62,399 bases of DNA, from positions 1-62,399 of the forward strand of contig NZ_WRPR01000051.1 of assembly GCF_010367455.1 (NCBI RefSeq), written 5' to 3'. Both the position numbers and the translations under genes were made by a program. The DNA is from Candidatus Laterigemmans baculatus. Lineage in GTDB: Bacteria > Planctomycetota > Planctomycetia > Pirellulales > Pirellulaceae. The notes under the pieces were generated by a model. It saw only the letters and a list, made by a program, of their open reading frames with translations. It was not told where the DNA came from and made no database searches. Each line of letters starts with the position of its first letter. The first letter of the stretch is position 1. This document shows positions 46,365-55,446 of this stretch, piece by piece.

Positions 46365-47537
46365 ATGACCGCTCCTTCGGTCTCCGCCGCCCCACACCCG
46401 CCGCCGCTGTTCGGCCAGGATCGCGAACCGTGGATGCTGGCCCAGTACGCGATGCACAGCCGCGATACGGCCGGTCGCCGCTATCCGGAAGCGGTGCATC
46501 CCTACCGGGGGCCGTTCCAGCGAGACCGCGACCGGATCCTGCACTCGAGCGCGTTTCGTCGCCTGTCGGGAAAAATGCAGGTCTTCACCGGCGACATGGG
46601 GGAATACCACCGGACGCGGTTGACACACACGTTCGAGGTCGCCTCGGTTGCCCGCACGATCGCGCGGGTGTTGCGGCTGAACGAAGACTTGGTCGAAGCG
46701 CTAGCCTTGATGCACGATATCGGGCACCCGCCCTACGGACACTGTGGCGAGGATACGTTGGCCGCCTGCCTCCGCGACCACGGCGGGTTTTCGCATAATC
46801 AGTTCGCGCTGGTGATCGTCGAGGAGCTGGAGCACCGCTTCACCGGCCGACCGGGGCTGAACCTTTCGGCCGAACTGCTGGCCGGCCAAGACATCCGAGC
46901 CCACAAGGAAGAAGCGGCCGTCGGCGCTTCGCCGATGCTCGAAGTGCAAATCGTCGATGCGGCCGATTCGATGGCCTACGACGCTCACGATGTCGACGAC
47001 GCGGTGCAGATGGGTTTGCTCGGAATCGATGAACTCAGCCGCTTGCGGATCGTCCGCCGGGCGCTTGAGCAAGTCCGCAGCCGCTACGGTGCGCTCCCCC
47101 CGGCGCGGCTGCGGCAGGCGTTGGTGCACGAGCTGATCGATTTGCAGATCAGCGATTTTCTGCACGCGAGCCTCGAGCGGCTGGTTCCCTGCATGGCCAT
47201 GCGCAGCGAAGAACTTTCGGCGGCCGGAGTTCGGCTCCTCCACTCCCCGACGATCGGCGAAGAGCGGCGCGAGCTCGAACGGTTCCTGTTCGAGCGGGTC
47301 TATCGCCACCCCCGCCTGCTCGCCGTGCGGCATGCCGCCGAATCGCGGCTCGAGCAGCTGTTCGAGACGCTGGTGGCCGATCCGCAGCGGTTGCCGCTGC
47401 GATTCCGCTTGCGAGGCGAGCAGATCGGCTGGGAACGAGCGACCGGCGAATACCTCGCGGGGATGACTGACCGCTTCTGCGACGCCCAGTACCTCCACCT
47501 TCGCAACGGCTCGGGCCCCCTCGCCGACTGGTCTTAG
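46365..47537 (+). CDS. dGTPase-like HD-domain deoxynucleotide triphosphohydrolase
   Basis: This 390-residue protein hydrolyses dNTPs to nucleosides and triphosphate in related enzymes (Dgt). Key segments are FRRLSGKMQVFTGDMGEYHRTRLTHTFEVA, with the first histidine, MHDIGHPPYGHCGEDTL, with the HD metal pair, and LEVQIVDAADSMAYDAHDVDDA. The ATG at 46365 is preferred because the upstream 34 residues do not match the family. An ATG at 46263 gives the longer frame. It is divergent from uvrA across about 140 bp. The dNTP-hydrolase role is by family; the preferred nucleotide is not known. Confidence 0.9.
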   Translation: MTAPSVSAAPHPPPLFGQDREPWMLAQYAMHSRDTAGRRYPEAVHPYRGPFQRDRDRILHSSAFRRLSGKMQVFTGDMGEYHRTRLTHTFEVASVARTIARVLRLNEDLVEALALMHDIGHPPYGHCGEDTLAACLRDHGGFSHNQFALVIVEELEHRFTGRPGLNLSAELLAGQDIRAHKEEAAVGASPMLEVQIVDAADSMAYDAHDVDDAVQMGLLGIDELSRLRIVRRALEQVRSRYGALPPARLRQALVHELIDLQISDFLHASLERLVPCMAMRSEELSAAGVRLLHSPTIGEERRELERFLFERVYRHPRLLAVRHAAESRLEQLFETLVADPQRLPLRFRLRGEQIGWERATGEYLAGMTDRFCDAQYLHLRNGSGPLADWS

Positions 47538-47689
47538 TCCCTCGGCCGATGGATTACCCGGCCCTCCATGGTCGCCGTGGGCCGGTTGACCTACACTCGG
47601 GGCGACAGTTCCTGGCACACTCGGTCCCCCACGGCGACTGGGAACGCCTCCCCCTCTTCCACGTTACGCTCAGGCGGTCTTGCCGTTCG

Positions 47690-48694
47690 ATGGCTCTGAT
47701 CATTCTTCGTTGCGTGTTCCTGCTGGTCGCTGGCGGGATCTCGGCGCTCGTCAACTCCCAGCTCGGTTCGCAGGAAGCCGCTTGGCTCCCCTGGACCGTG
47801 TTCATTGGAATCGTGGGGCTAGCGATCGCGATGATCCTGACGGACATCTACGTCCGCCGCAAACAGATCGGCACGATCAGCGCGGTCTATTTTGGACTGC
47901 TCGTTGGGGTGCTGCTAACCTACGTGCTGTCGATCGCCACGATCCCGCTGCTCGAGCGGTTCCAGCATGCCTACGCCGTCCAGCTCGTGCTCGGGATGGT
48001 GCTCTGCTACATCTGCATCAGCGTCCTGCTGCAGACCAAGGACGATTTCCGCTTTCTCATCCCGTACGTGGAATTCGTGCGGGAAGTGAAGGGTTTTAAG
48101 CCGCTGATCCTGGACACCAGCGTAGCGATCGATGGCCGCATCGAGGACTTGGTGGCGACCGGAGTGTTCGACAACCAGTTGATCGTCCCGCGGTTCGCCC
48201 TGAACGAGCTGCAGGGAATCGCCGACAGCAGCGACAAATTGAGGCGTGCCCGTGGACGCCGCGGACTGGACGTGTTGAATCGGTTGCGGGCGGACGAAAA
48301 GGTCGATCTGCAGATTTTTGACCGCGACCTCCCGGAGCTCGGCGACCACCCGGTCGACCTCAAGCTGGTCTTGCTCGCCAAACATCTCGATGGCAAGGTC
48401 GTGACCGGCGACTACAACCTCAACAAAGTCGCCAAACTGCACAACGTTCCGGTGATCAACCTCAACGAGATCGCCAATTCGCTCCGCCCCGCGTTCCTCC
48501 CCGGCGAGACTTTCCAGCTGAAGGTCATCAAGGCGGGCGAAGGCCCCGATCAAGGCGTGGGCTACCTCGATGACGGAACGATGGTGGTCATCGAAGGGGG
48601 GCGTTCGGCAATCAATCGCGAGGTTCCGGTGACGGTCACCAGCACCCTCCAAACCAACGCCGGGCGAATGATCTTCGCCCGCCACGAGCACTGA
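47690..48694 (+). CDS. YacL-like membrane protein with PIN and TRAM domains
   Basis: This 334-residue protein has four hydrophobic helices in the first 125 residues. A PIN nuclease-like domain follows with LILDTSVAIDGRIEDLV (D-T-S), FDNQLIVPRFALNELQGIAD and GKVVTGDYNLNKVA, with acidic residues in the expected places. A TRAM domain (about 270-330) begins LPGETFQLKVIKAGEGPDQGVGYLDDGTMVV. The start at 47690 fits the N-terminal helix MALIILRCVFLLVAGG; a longer frame from 47549 does not. YacL-type proteins are widely conserved; whether this one cuts RNA is unproved. Confidence 0.88.
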   Translation: MALIILRCVFLLVAGGISALVNSQLGSQEAAWLPWTVFIGIVGLAIAMILTDIYVRRKQIGTISAVYFGLLVGVLLTYVLSIATIPLLERFQHAYAVQLVLGMVLCYICISVLLQTKDDFRFLIPYVEFVREVKGFKPLILDTSVAIDGRIEDLVATGVFDNQLIVPRFALNELQGIADSSDKLRRARGRRGLDVLNRLRADEKVDLQIFDRDLPELGDHPVDLKLVLLAKHLDGKVVTGDYNLNKVAKLHNVPVINLNEIANSLRPAFLPGETFQLKVIKAGEGPDQGVGYLDDGTMVVIEGGRSAINREVPVTVTSTLQTNAGRMIFARHEH

Positions 48695-48726
48695 GGCCGG
48701 CCTATTCAGGCGTCTAAGTGTGTTAA

Positions 48727-48799
48727 ATCAGCCGCCACGCGCTAGCGTCCGGTTTTCCCGGTCCGTTCGAGAACCGGGGGCTAGCGCCCCGCGGCTGAT
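48727..48799. repeat. Family B palindrome, copy 4
   Basis: This 73-bp copy has the arms ATCAGCCGCCACGCGCTAGC and a right arm ending CCCGCGGCTGAT. It is 32 bp past the PIN/TRAM gene, upstream of the ABC ATPase gene. I see no gene in the rest of the gap (48800-48986). Confidence 0.93.
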
Positions 48800-48986
48800 G
48801 AATAATCCGTGTTAGCGTCTGCGGCTCAAGAAGGTCCTCGCCCTCGCATGACGCCCGAACCGCTACCGCAACGGCTGCGTAGAGGGCGTTGAGTCCCCAT
48901 AGGGGCGAGCTATATAAACTGTTGACGCTTGCGACGTCCAGCATCGATCCCGTACCTGTGACACAGCCCTTCCGGCACTGACGCCC

Positions 48987-49850
48987 ATGAGTTCACCGAG
49001 CGAACCGAGTCATTCGTCTGCAACGAGCCCGACGACCGGGACAAGCCCGTCGGCAGAAACGAGCCCGCTGGCCAGCCCCAGCCCGCTGGCCAGCCCCAGC
49101 TCCCAGGGCGACGCCCGGCGACCGATGATCGAAGCGGTCGGCTTGAGCAAGTTTTATGGTCCGTTCGCGGCGACCCGCGATGTCACCTTCACCGTCAACG
49201 AAGGTGAGCTGGTCGCGTTCCTCGGCCCCAACGGCGCCGGGAAGAGCACGACCATGAAGATGCTCACCGGCTACATCGCCCCCTCGGAGGGAGTGGCCCG
49301 GATCGCCGGTCACGACATGCTCCGCGACCGGATTGCCGGCAGCCAGCGGCTCGGTTACTTGCCGGAGAATGGACCGCTGTACCCCGAGATGACGCCGCTC
49401 GGAATGCTCAACTTCTTCGCCGACGCCCGCGGGCTCTCGGCCGCTTATAAGAAAGAGCGGATCGAAGCGGTGATCGAGATCTGCGACCTCTCAACCGTGG
49501 TTCACAAAGCGACCAGCAAACTCTCCAAGGGCTTTAAGCAACGCGTCGGGATGGCCCAGGCCCTTCTCCACGAGCCGGACGTGCTGATCATGGACGAGCC
49601 GACCGCGGGGCTCGATCCGAATCAGATTCGCGAAGTCCGGCGGACGATGCGGCGGCTGAGCGAAACCAAAACGATCTTGCTCAGCACCCACATCTTGCAA
49701 GAAGTCGAAGCGATGGCCGACCGCGTGGTGATGATCAACGAAGGCCGCGTCGTCTTCAACGGCACGGTCTCGGGGCTGCAAGAGGCTGGCACCGATCTGG
49801 ATGACGCTTTCCATAATCTGACGCGCACCGAAGCGACTTCGGTCGCGTAG
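48987..49850 (+). CDS. ABC transporter ATP-binding protein (GldA-like)
   Basis: This 287-residue protein has a canonical ATPase domain from about residue 47 (MIEAVGLSKFYGPF). Walker A is GPNGAGKST, the Q-loop region is YLPENGPLYPEMT, the signature is LSKGFKQRVGMAQ, and Walker B is VLIMDEPTAGLDP. The LSKG signature in place of LSGG is as in GldA-type ATPases. The first 46 residues are Ser/Thr/Pro-rich and contain an 18-bp repeat (49062-49097). The ATG at 49125 is a possible true start. It sits between two family B palindromes, upstream of the GldFG-like permease. Confidence 0.93.
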   Translation: MSSPSEPSHSSATSPTTGTSPSAETSPLASPSPLASPSSQGDARRPMIEAVGLSKFYGPFAATRDVTFTVNEGELVAFLGPNGAGKSTTMKMLTGYIAPSEGVARIAGHDMLRDRIAGSQRLGYLPENGPLYPEMTPLGMLNFFADARGLSAAYKKERIEAVIEICDLSTVVHKATSKLSKGFKQRVGMAQALLHEPDVLIMDEPTAGLDPNQIREVRRTMRRLSETKTILLSTHILQEVEAMADRVVMINEGRVVFNGTVSGLQEAGTDLDDAFHNLTRTEATSVA

Positions 49851-49874
49851 TGCGTTTCGGGAGCGTGCAGTCAA

Positions 49875-49946
49875 ATCAGCCGCCACGCGCTAGCGTCCGG
49901 TTATGACGCACTTTCGGGAACCGGGGGCTACCGCCCGGCGGCTGAT
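49875..49946. repeat. Family B palindrome, copy 5
   Basis: This 72-bp copy has the left arm ATCAGCCGCCACGCGCTAGC and a right arm ending CCCGGCGGCTGAT. It lies 24 bp past the ABC ATPase stop and ahead of the permease gene, so this element lies within the putative operon. Confidence 0.92.
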
Positions 49947-50026
49947 GCGATAGCTCCGCTAGCCCCGGATTCTGGAACCGACGCACACAAATCCTTCCTC
50001 GCAACCATTTCCTCAAAGTCCCACCC

Positions 50027-52903
50027 ATGAACTTTTCGGTCCTGTTGGCACTGGCAAAGCTATTGGTTGTCGATGTCATCTTCCTGCTGATCCTCGCCCT
50101 GATCGTGGGTTTGCTCGCCAGTACCAAGCGGGCGGCGTTCGCCGTCATGCGACGAAACTTTGTCGGCTACTTCAGCAATCCGACCGGCTATGTGTTCCTC
50201 TGCATCTTCGTCTTTCTGACCTCGCTGGCAGCCTTCTGGCCGTATGAGTTTTTCAATCAGAACTTGGCGGTCCTCGACCAGCTGAACTACTGGTTCCCGC
50301 TGATCATGCTGGTCTTCATCCCGGCGATCACGATGAGCATCTGGGCCGAGGAAAAGCGGCAGGGGACCGACGAATTGCTGCTGACCCTGCCGGCCGACGA
50401 CTTTGACATTGTGATCGGCAAATACATGTCGGCCGCGGCCATTTTCACCGCGTCGTTGCTATTCTCCCAGCTCTCGACGTTCATCACGCTCGCCATCCTG
50501 ACCCGCGGCGACGTCGACACTGGGCTGATCTTCACGACCTATCTCGGCTACTGGTTCGTCGGGCTGACGATGATCGCGATCGGGATGGTTGCGTCGTTCT
50601 TGACCGGCAACCTGACCGTGGGTTTCATCCTCGGTGCCCTGTTCAACGCTCCGCTCGCCTTCGCCTCGCTGGCCGATGCGATCATTCCCCAGCAGATCGC
50701 CGCGCGGGTGCTCGAAGCGGCCGGGCTGAGCCGCTCGTTTGACGATTTCGGCCGGGGCGTCGTCAGCCTCTCCTCGGTCGCCTACTTCCTGCTCGTCGCC
50801 GGTGTCGCACTCTACGTGTGCATGGTTCTGATTGGCCGCCGCCACTGGACCGGGGGCAAGGATGGAAGCTCGATGGCGTGGCACTACATCGGCCGCGCTT
50901 TGGCCCTGGTGGTGATCACCGGTGGCGCCGTGATCCTGTTCCGAAACTGGGAGATCGTCCGCTACGACGCCACCGAAGGCCAAGTCAGCTCGCTGGCTCC
51001 GGCCACCAAGCGTCTGATTCGCGATCTCGACCCCGAGCGTCCGATCATCATCGACGCGTTCATCAGCGATGATATTCCCGAACAGTACGCGACGACGCGC
51101 TACGAACTGGTCAACCTACTCAAAGAATTCGAGAGCGAAGCCAACAAACGGGGACGGTCGATCGACGTCAATCTGCACGACGACATCGAGTTGTTCAGCG
51201 AAGAAGCAACGCTCGCCGAAGAGCGGTTTGGAATTCGCCCGGTGGAACGGTTGGTCCGTGAGAAAGGGACCTTCCAGCAAAAACGTCTGATCCTCGGAGC
51301 CGCCCTCCGCAGCGGATTGGAAAAAGTCACGGTTCCGATTTTTGAATATGGGATTCCAGTCGAATACGAACTGGTCCGCTCGATCGACACCGTCGCCCAA
51401 GGAACCCGCAAGCGGATCGGGATCGTCGAGACCGATGCGCAGTTGATGGGCGGGATCACGTTCGCCGGAATGCAGCCGCAGCAGACCGAGAAGCACCCGA
51501 TCGTCACCGAACTGGAAAAACAGTACGAAGTCGAAGCGGTGGATCTGACCGCACCGCTCTCGCCCGGTCAGTACGCGGCGCTCGTCGTCGTCCAGCCTTC
51601 GACCCTGCCTCCCGATCGTTTTGATCGCTTGGTCGATGCGGTCAACGCGGGGATCCCCACCGCGATTTTTGAAGATCCCTTCCCCTTCGTCCAGCAAAAC
51701 CTAACTCCCACGGGCGATCCCAAGCAAGCTCCCGGGGGAATGTTCGGGGGCGGCGGAATGCAGCCGAAAGGTGAGATCCGCAAACTCTGGGAAGCGCTCG
51801 ATCTGCGGATTCCGGGCGAGCCCGGTCAGCAGGGCTTGTATTCGCCGGAGCTGGTCTGGCAACAATTCAATCCCTATCCCAACTTGGCCCTCGGCCCCAA
51901 CGACCTCTGGGCGTTCATCGACGAACAGGCAACGGGCGCCGTGGACGCATTGAGCGAAGAAAACCCGATCACTTCCGGGCTGCGGCAAGTCCTGCTGCTC
52001 TACGGGGGTGCGGTCCAAGCAGCCGAGGGAAGCGAACTGCAACACACGCCGTTGCTGACCACCGGCACCGCCAGCGGGCGCATCGATTACAGCGATCTCC
52101 GCCAAAACCTCAACGACCCAATGGGCCTCATGCGTGCCCAAGGTCCCGAAACCGGCCCGTCGACGATGGCCATGGCCATCGAAGGGAAAGCAGCCCCCAC
52201 GAAAGCCGAGCAAGCGGCGGAAGGTGAAGACGCCGCGGTCGCAGCGACCAAAAAGGCGGTCTACGTCGCCGACACCGATCTGATGCTCCCGGTCTTCTTG
52301 CAACTGCGCGCCGACCCGAACCAAGCGCAGGAGATCCGGTTCCAATTCCAAAACGTCACCTTCCTGCTCAACACCGTCGATTGGTTGACTGGCGAAATCG
52401 ACTTCCTCGAAGTCCGCAAACACGAGCCGATCTTCAGCTCGTTGACGCTGGTCGAGGAGGTGCGAGAAGCCGCCAATAGCAGTGAACGTGAAGCGGTCAC
52501 TCGGTTCCAGAACGAATTCGACGACGCGATCCGCGAATTGGACGAGCAGAGCGACCGTGAGCTGGCGAAACTCCGCGAGAAGATCGAAGAGCTGCAAAGC
52601 CAAAGCGCCGACGGCCAGATCGACCGCGCGGAATTGCAGCGGCGATTGCAAGAGTTTGAGATCAAGCAAGGGGCGCTCGAGCGCGTCAAACAAGTTCAGC
52701 GCGAAAAATTCGAACGCGAGATGAACAGCCGCACGCAGGCGATTCGCCGCGAAGCGGATATGGACGTTGTCCGGATCCAAAATCTGGTCAAAGCGTTGGC
52801 GGTGACCGTCCCCTGTATTCCGCCGCTGCTGGTCGGAATCGTCGTCTTCGCCTCCCGTCGGCTCCGCGAGCGCGACAACATCACCAAGGCGCGGCTCAAA
52901 TAA
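50027..52903 (+). CDS. GldF-GldG fusion: ABC permease joined to an auxiliary domain
   Basis: This 958-residue protein starts with an ABC-2 permease half (about 1-280): six or so helices and the family segment AEEKRQGTDELLLTLPADDFDIVIGKY. A further helix near 290-310 opens the GldG-like half, with NWEIVRYDATEGQVSSLAPATKRLIRDLDPERPIIIDAF (about 310-345) and the ABC_transp_aux region to about 730. A Gln/Glu-rich coiled coil (about 800-900) precedes a final helix (VPCIPPLLVGIVVFA). In gliding bacteria GldF and GldG are separate proteins. The partners are the ATPase upstream and the DUF4340 protein downstream. The exported substrate is unknown. Confidence 0.9.
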   Translation: MNFSVLLALAKLLVVDVIFLLILALIVGLLASTKRAAFAVMRRNFVGYFSNPTGYVFLCIFVFLTSLAAFWPYEFFNQNLAVLDQLNYWFPLIMLVFIPAITMSIWAEEKRQGTDELLLTLPADDFDIVIGKYMSAAAIFTASLLFSQLSTFITLAILTRGDVDTGLIFTTYLGYWFVGLTMIAIGMVASFLTGNLTVGFILGALFNAPLAFASLADAIIPQQIAARVLEAAGLSRSFDDFGRGVVSLSSVAYFLLVAGVALYVCMVLIGRRHWTGGKDGSSMAWHYIGRALALVVITGGAVILFRNWEIVRYDATEGQVSSLAPATKRLIRDLDPERPIIIDAFISDDIPEQYATTRYELVNLLKEFESEANKRGRSIDVNLHDDIELFSEEATLAEERFGIRPVERLVREKGTFQQKRLILGAALRSGLEKVTVPIFEYGIPVEYELVRSIDTVAQGTRKRIGIVETDAQLMGGITFAGMQPQQTEKHPIVTELEKQYEVEAVDLTAPLSPGQYAALVVVQPSTLPPDRFDRLVDAVNAGIPTAIFEDPFPFVQQNLTPTGDPKQAPGGMFGGGGMQPKGEIRKLWEALDLRIPGEPGQQGLYSPELVWQQFNPYPNLALGPNDLWAFIDEQATGAVDALSEENPITSGLRQVLLLYGGAVQAAEGSELQHTPLLTTGTASGRIDYSDLRQNLNDPMGLMRAQGPETGPSTMAMAIEGKAAPTKAEQAAEGEDAAVAATKKAVYVADTDLMLPVFLQLRADPNQAQEIRFQFQNVTFLLNTVDWLTGEIDFLEVRKHEPIFSSLTLVEEVREAANSSEREAVTRFQNEFDDAIRELDEQSDRELAKLREKIEELQSQSADGQIDRAELQRRLQEFEIKQGALERVKQVQREKFEREMNSRTQAIRREADMDVVRIQNLVKALAVTVPCIPPLLVGIVVFASRRLRERDNITKARLK

Positions 52904-52994
52904 TACCGCGGCCACAGTCCCGCTTTCTTACTGGTTCCATCCGGGTCCCCACCTCCCACAATCCCCCATCTCCACGAATTTCTGAACGCAAGCG

Positions 52995-55127
52995 ATGAAC
53001 GAAGGCACAAAAACAGGCATCTTCTGGGCCGTCGCCGTGGTCATGGCCGGGTTCGCGACGTTCGTCGCTTGGCCTACCCAGACCGACAATTCGGTCGGTG
53101 ATCGTATCGCCCAGCCGTTGTTCGAGGATTTTCAGGATCCGCTGGCGGCGGCCAATCTGAAGATCGTCACCTTCGATGAGACCCTCGGCCAGCTCGACTC
53201 ATTCGAGGTTGCCAAGGATCGTCAAAGCGGCGTCTGGAGCATCCCCTCGCGGCAAGGCTATCCGGCCGATGCGACCGAACAGATGCAACAGGCGGCGACC
53301 GCGCTGCTGGGTCTGAAAATCCTCGACGTCAAAACCGACAAGGCCGAAGAGCACGAAGAGTACGGCGTGCTCGAGCCCAATGTCGACCAGCTCCGCGTAG
53401 GCGACGAAGGTGTCGGACGACTGGTTTCGATCAAGGACGAGAAAGGCAACACCCTGGCCTCGCTGATCGTTGGCGACGAGGTCAAAGGGAATGAATCGCA
53501 TCGCTACGTGCGGATTCCCAACCAAGATCCGGTCTACGAAGTCGAGCTGGATGACTCGCCGCTGACGACCGAGTTCCGGCAGTGGATCGAAGACGATCTT
53601 TTAAAACTCTCCAGCTTCGATATCACCGGCGCCAAGATTCGCAACTATACGGTCGCCGTCGGCGGCAACGCGGGAGGCGGATTGGCTGTCAACCAAAAGC
53701 GGCGCTATGATGCGAACTTGGTGGTTGACGAATCGAATGAGTGGAACCTGGAAAACCTCGTCGTCTTTAACGGCCAAAATTCCGGCCAGGTAAGGTCGCT
53801 CGAGGGCGAAGAATCGCTCAACACCGAAAAGCTTAATGCCTTCAAGAACGCGTTGGACGACCTCAAAATCGTCGACGTCGTCCGCAAACCCGAAGGGATG
53901 AGCGCCGATCTGAAAGCCGACAAGACGCTGTACGAAAACGAAGAATCGCTTCGCTCTCTCGCCAGTCGTGGTTTCTACCCGGTGCAGGGAAGTGGCGAAG
54001 GGGGTGTCGATATCCTGGCTGCGAACGGAGAGCTGATCGTCGAACTGAAAGACGGAATCGAATACGTCTTGCGATTCGGCGGCATCGCCGGGATCGAAGA
54101 TGCCAACGGCGAGAGCGAGGAGGGCGAGGAGGCCGAAGGGGGCGCCAATCGCTACCTCCTGGTTACCACCCGCGTCAACCAGTCGAAGATCCCCGCTCCG
54201 GAGCTGAAAGTGGTTCCGGAAACGCTCGAGGACCTCGAGGTAATGCTCAATCCGCTAGCCGAACAACCAGCGGCCGAAGCTCCTGCCGACGCTAAACCGG
54301 CCGACGCTAAACCGGCCGACGCTAAACCGGCCGACGCTGAACCGGCCGACGCTGAACCGGCCGACGATGCTAAACCGGCGGACGATGCTAAACCGGCTGA
54401 CGAAGCGATGCCGGCCGATGGAGCCGAGTCGGCGAGCGACGCTCCCACCAATGAAGACGTGACCGAAGTCGAAGCTCCCGCGTCGGACGAGCCTTCCAGC
54501 GAAGAACCGGCCAGCGAAGAACCGGCCAGCGACGCCGACGCTGCTTCGCCCGCTGAGGACGACGCGGCTTCGCTCGACGGCAAGGCGGGCACGACGCTGG
54601 TCGCGTACCGGCAGGATGAGGAGCAGGCGAGCGAAGCTGAAACCACGGAGTCGGCTCCCCAAGAACCGGCTGACGAAGAGCCCGCTGACAAAGAGCCCGC
54701 TGACGAACAGCCCGCCCAGGGTGAGGACCGCTCGGAAGAGCCGGGCAAGGAAGAGTCGGCGGCGAATGAGCCGAACATCGAGGCACCGGAAAACGCTCCG
54801 GCGCCGCAAGCCGATACTGAGCTGACCGAAGAGGAGAAGCTCGAGCGGCTCGAGGCCGAGCAGGAGAAGATCCGCAAGGAAAACCAGCGGCTCGTGGATG
54901 CTTGGAAGGAAAAGATCAACCAGGCGAACAGCCGCGTGCGGGAGCTGAACAGTCGCTTTGCCGATTGGTACTACATCATTCCCGAGTCGACTTACGGCGA
55001 TCTGCAGATTCAGCTCGACGAATTGATCGTCAGCGGGGAGGAAGCTGAGGCGGCCGCCCCCGGTGCGAACCCGGCCGCCGGTCCCAGCGGAGCAGGTTTC
55101 CCGCCACTCAACTTCGGCGGCAACTGA
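52995..55127 (+). CDS. DUF4340 protein with Ala/Pro/Asp/Glu-rich repeat region
   Basis: This 710-residue protein has an N-terminal membrane helix (about 8-27, GIFWAVAVVMAGFATFVAWP). The next 380 residues show DUF4340-like strand patterns (SFEVAKDRQSGVWSIPSRQGYPADA, LLGLKILDVKT, NLVVFNG). A low-complexity acidic region (about 430-620) contains five ADAKP/ADAEP pentads and longer variants (54285-54395), then EEPASEEPAS units. A charged coiled coil (ELTEEEKLERLEAEQEKIRK) and RFADWYYIIPESTYGDLQ at the end complete it. It lies 91 bp after the permease gene. Known clusters pair DUF4340 with Gld-like ABC genes; its exact job there is not known. Confidence 0.88.
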   Translation: MNEGTKTGIFWAVAVVMAGFATFVAWPTQTDNSVGDRIAQPLFEDFQDPLAAANLKIVTFDETLGQLDSFEVAKDRQSGVWSIPSRQGYPADATEQMQQAATALLGLKILDVKTDKAEEHEEYGVLEPNVDQLRVGDEGVGRLVSIKDEKGNTLASLIVGDEVKGNESHRYVRIPNQDPVYEVELDDSPLTTEFRQWIEDDLLKLSSFDITGAKIRNYTVAVGGNAGGGLAVNQKRRYDANLVVDESNEWNLENLVVFNGQNSGQVRSLEGEESLNTEKLNAFKNALDDLKIVDVVRKPEGMSADLKADKTLYENEESLRSLASRGFYPVQGSGEGGVDILAANGELIVELKDGIEYVLRFGGIAGIEDANGESEEGEEAEGGANRYLLVTTRVNQSKIPAPELKVVPETLEDLEVMLNPLAEQPAAEAPADAKPADAKPADAKPADAEPADAEPADDAKPADDAKPADEAMPADGAESASDAPTNEDVTEVEAPASDEPSSEEPASEEPASDADAASPAEDDAASLDGKAGTTLVAYRQDEEQASEAETTESAPQEPADEEPADKEPADEQPAQGEDRSEEPGKEESAANEPNIEAPENAPAPQADTELTEEEKLERLEAEQEKIRKENQRLVDAWKEKINQANSRVRELNSRFADWYYIIPESTYGDLQIQLDELIVSGEEAEAAAPGANPAAGPSGAGFPPLNFGGN
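54285..54395 (+). repeat. In-frame 15- and 18-bp tandem repeats in the DUF4340 gene
   Basis: Five units of GCCGACGCTAAACCG (with GAA variants) are followed by two 18-bp units (GCCGACGATGCTAAACCG). All are multiples of three, giving the ADAKP and ADDAKP repeats. Confidence 0.93.
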
Positions 55128-55161
55128 GTTTTACAGCCACCGCACGTTGGCCGCGAAACAA

Positions 55162-55353
55162 ATAGTCGCCTTTCGCTCCGCGAAAGTAGCGCGAGCATAG
55201 TCGCCTTTCGCTCCGCAAAAGTAGCGCAAGCATAGTCGCCTTTCGCTCCGCGAAAGTAGCGCAAGCATAGTCGCCTTTCGCTCCGCGAAAGTAGCGTAAG
55301 GGCGCTGCTTTCGCGGAGCGAAAGGCGACTATGGGCGGAGCGAAAGGCGACCA
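55162..55353. repeat. 35-bp tandem repeats with hairpins
   Basis: ATAGTCGCCTTTCGCTCCGC starts four near-identical 35-bp units (55162, 55197, 55232, 55267). Each contains a CTTTCG-CTCCG-CGAAAG hairpin, and two inverted part-copies follow (55305-55353). It fills most of the 319-bp gap between the DUF4340 and ATP-grasp genes; the rest (55354-55446) shows nothing to me. Confidence 0.93.
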
Positions 55354-55446
55354 TTCTGCTGGTATATCGATTGCTCTCAGAGTGAAAGCGAGCGGCGCCA
55401 GCAGTTGTCGCGCCGACGTCTTTCGAATTGGGTGGGGGCTCATCGC

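Noticed and set aside
48800-48986. A tRNA or small RNA gene
   Set aside because: No cloverleaf or TTCGA-like loop is visible in this gap.
55162-55301. CRISPR array
   Set aside because: Units are directly joined with no variable spacers; each is a hairpin repeat.
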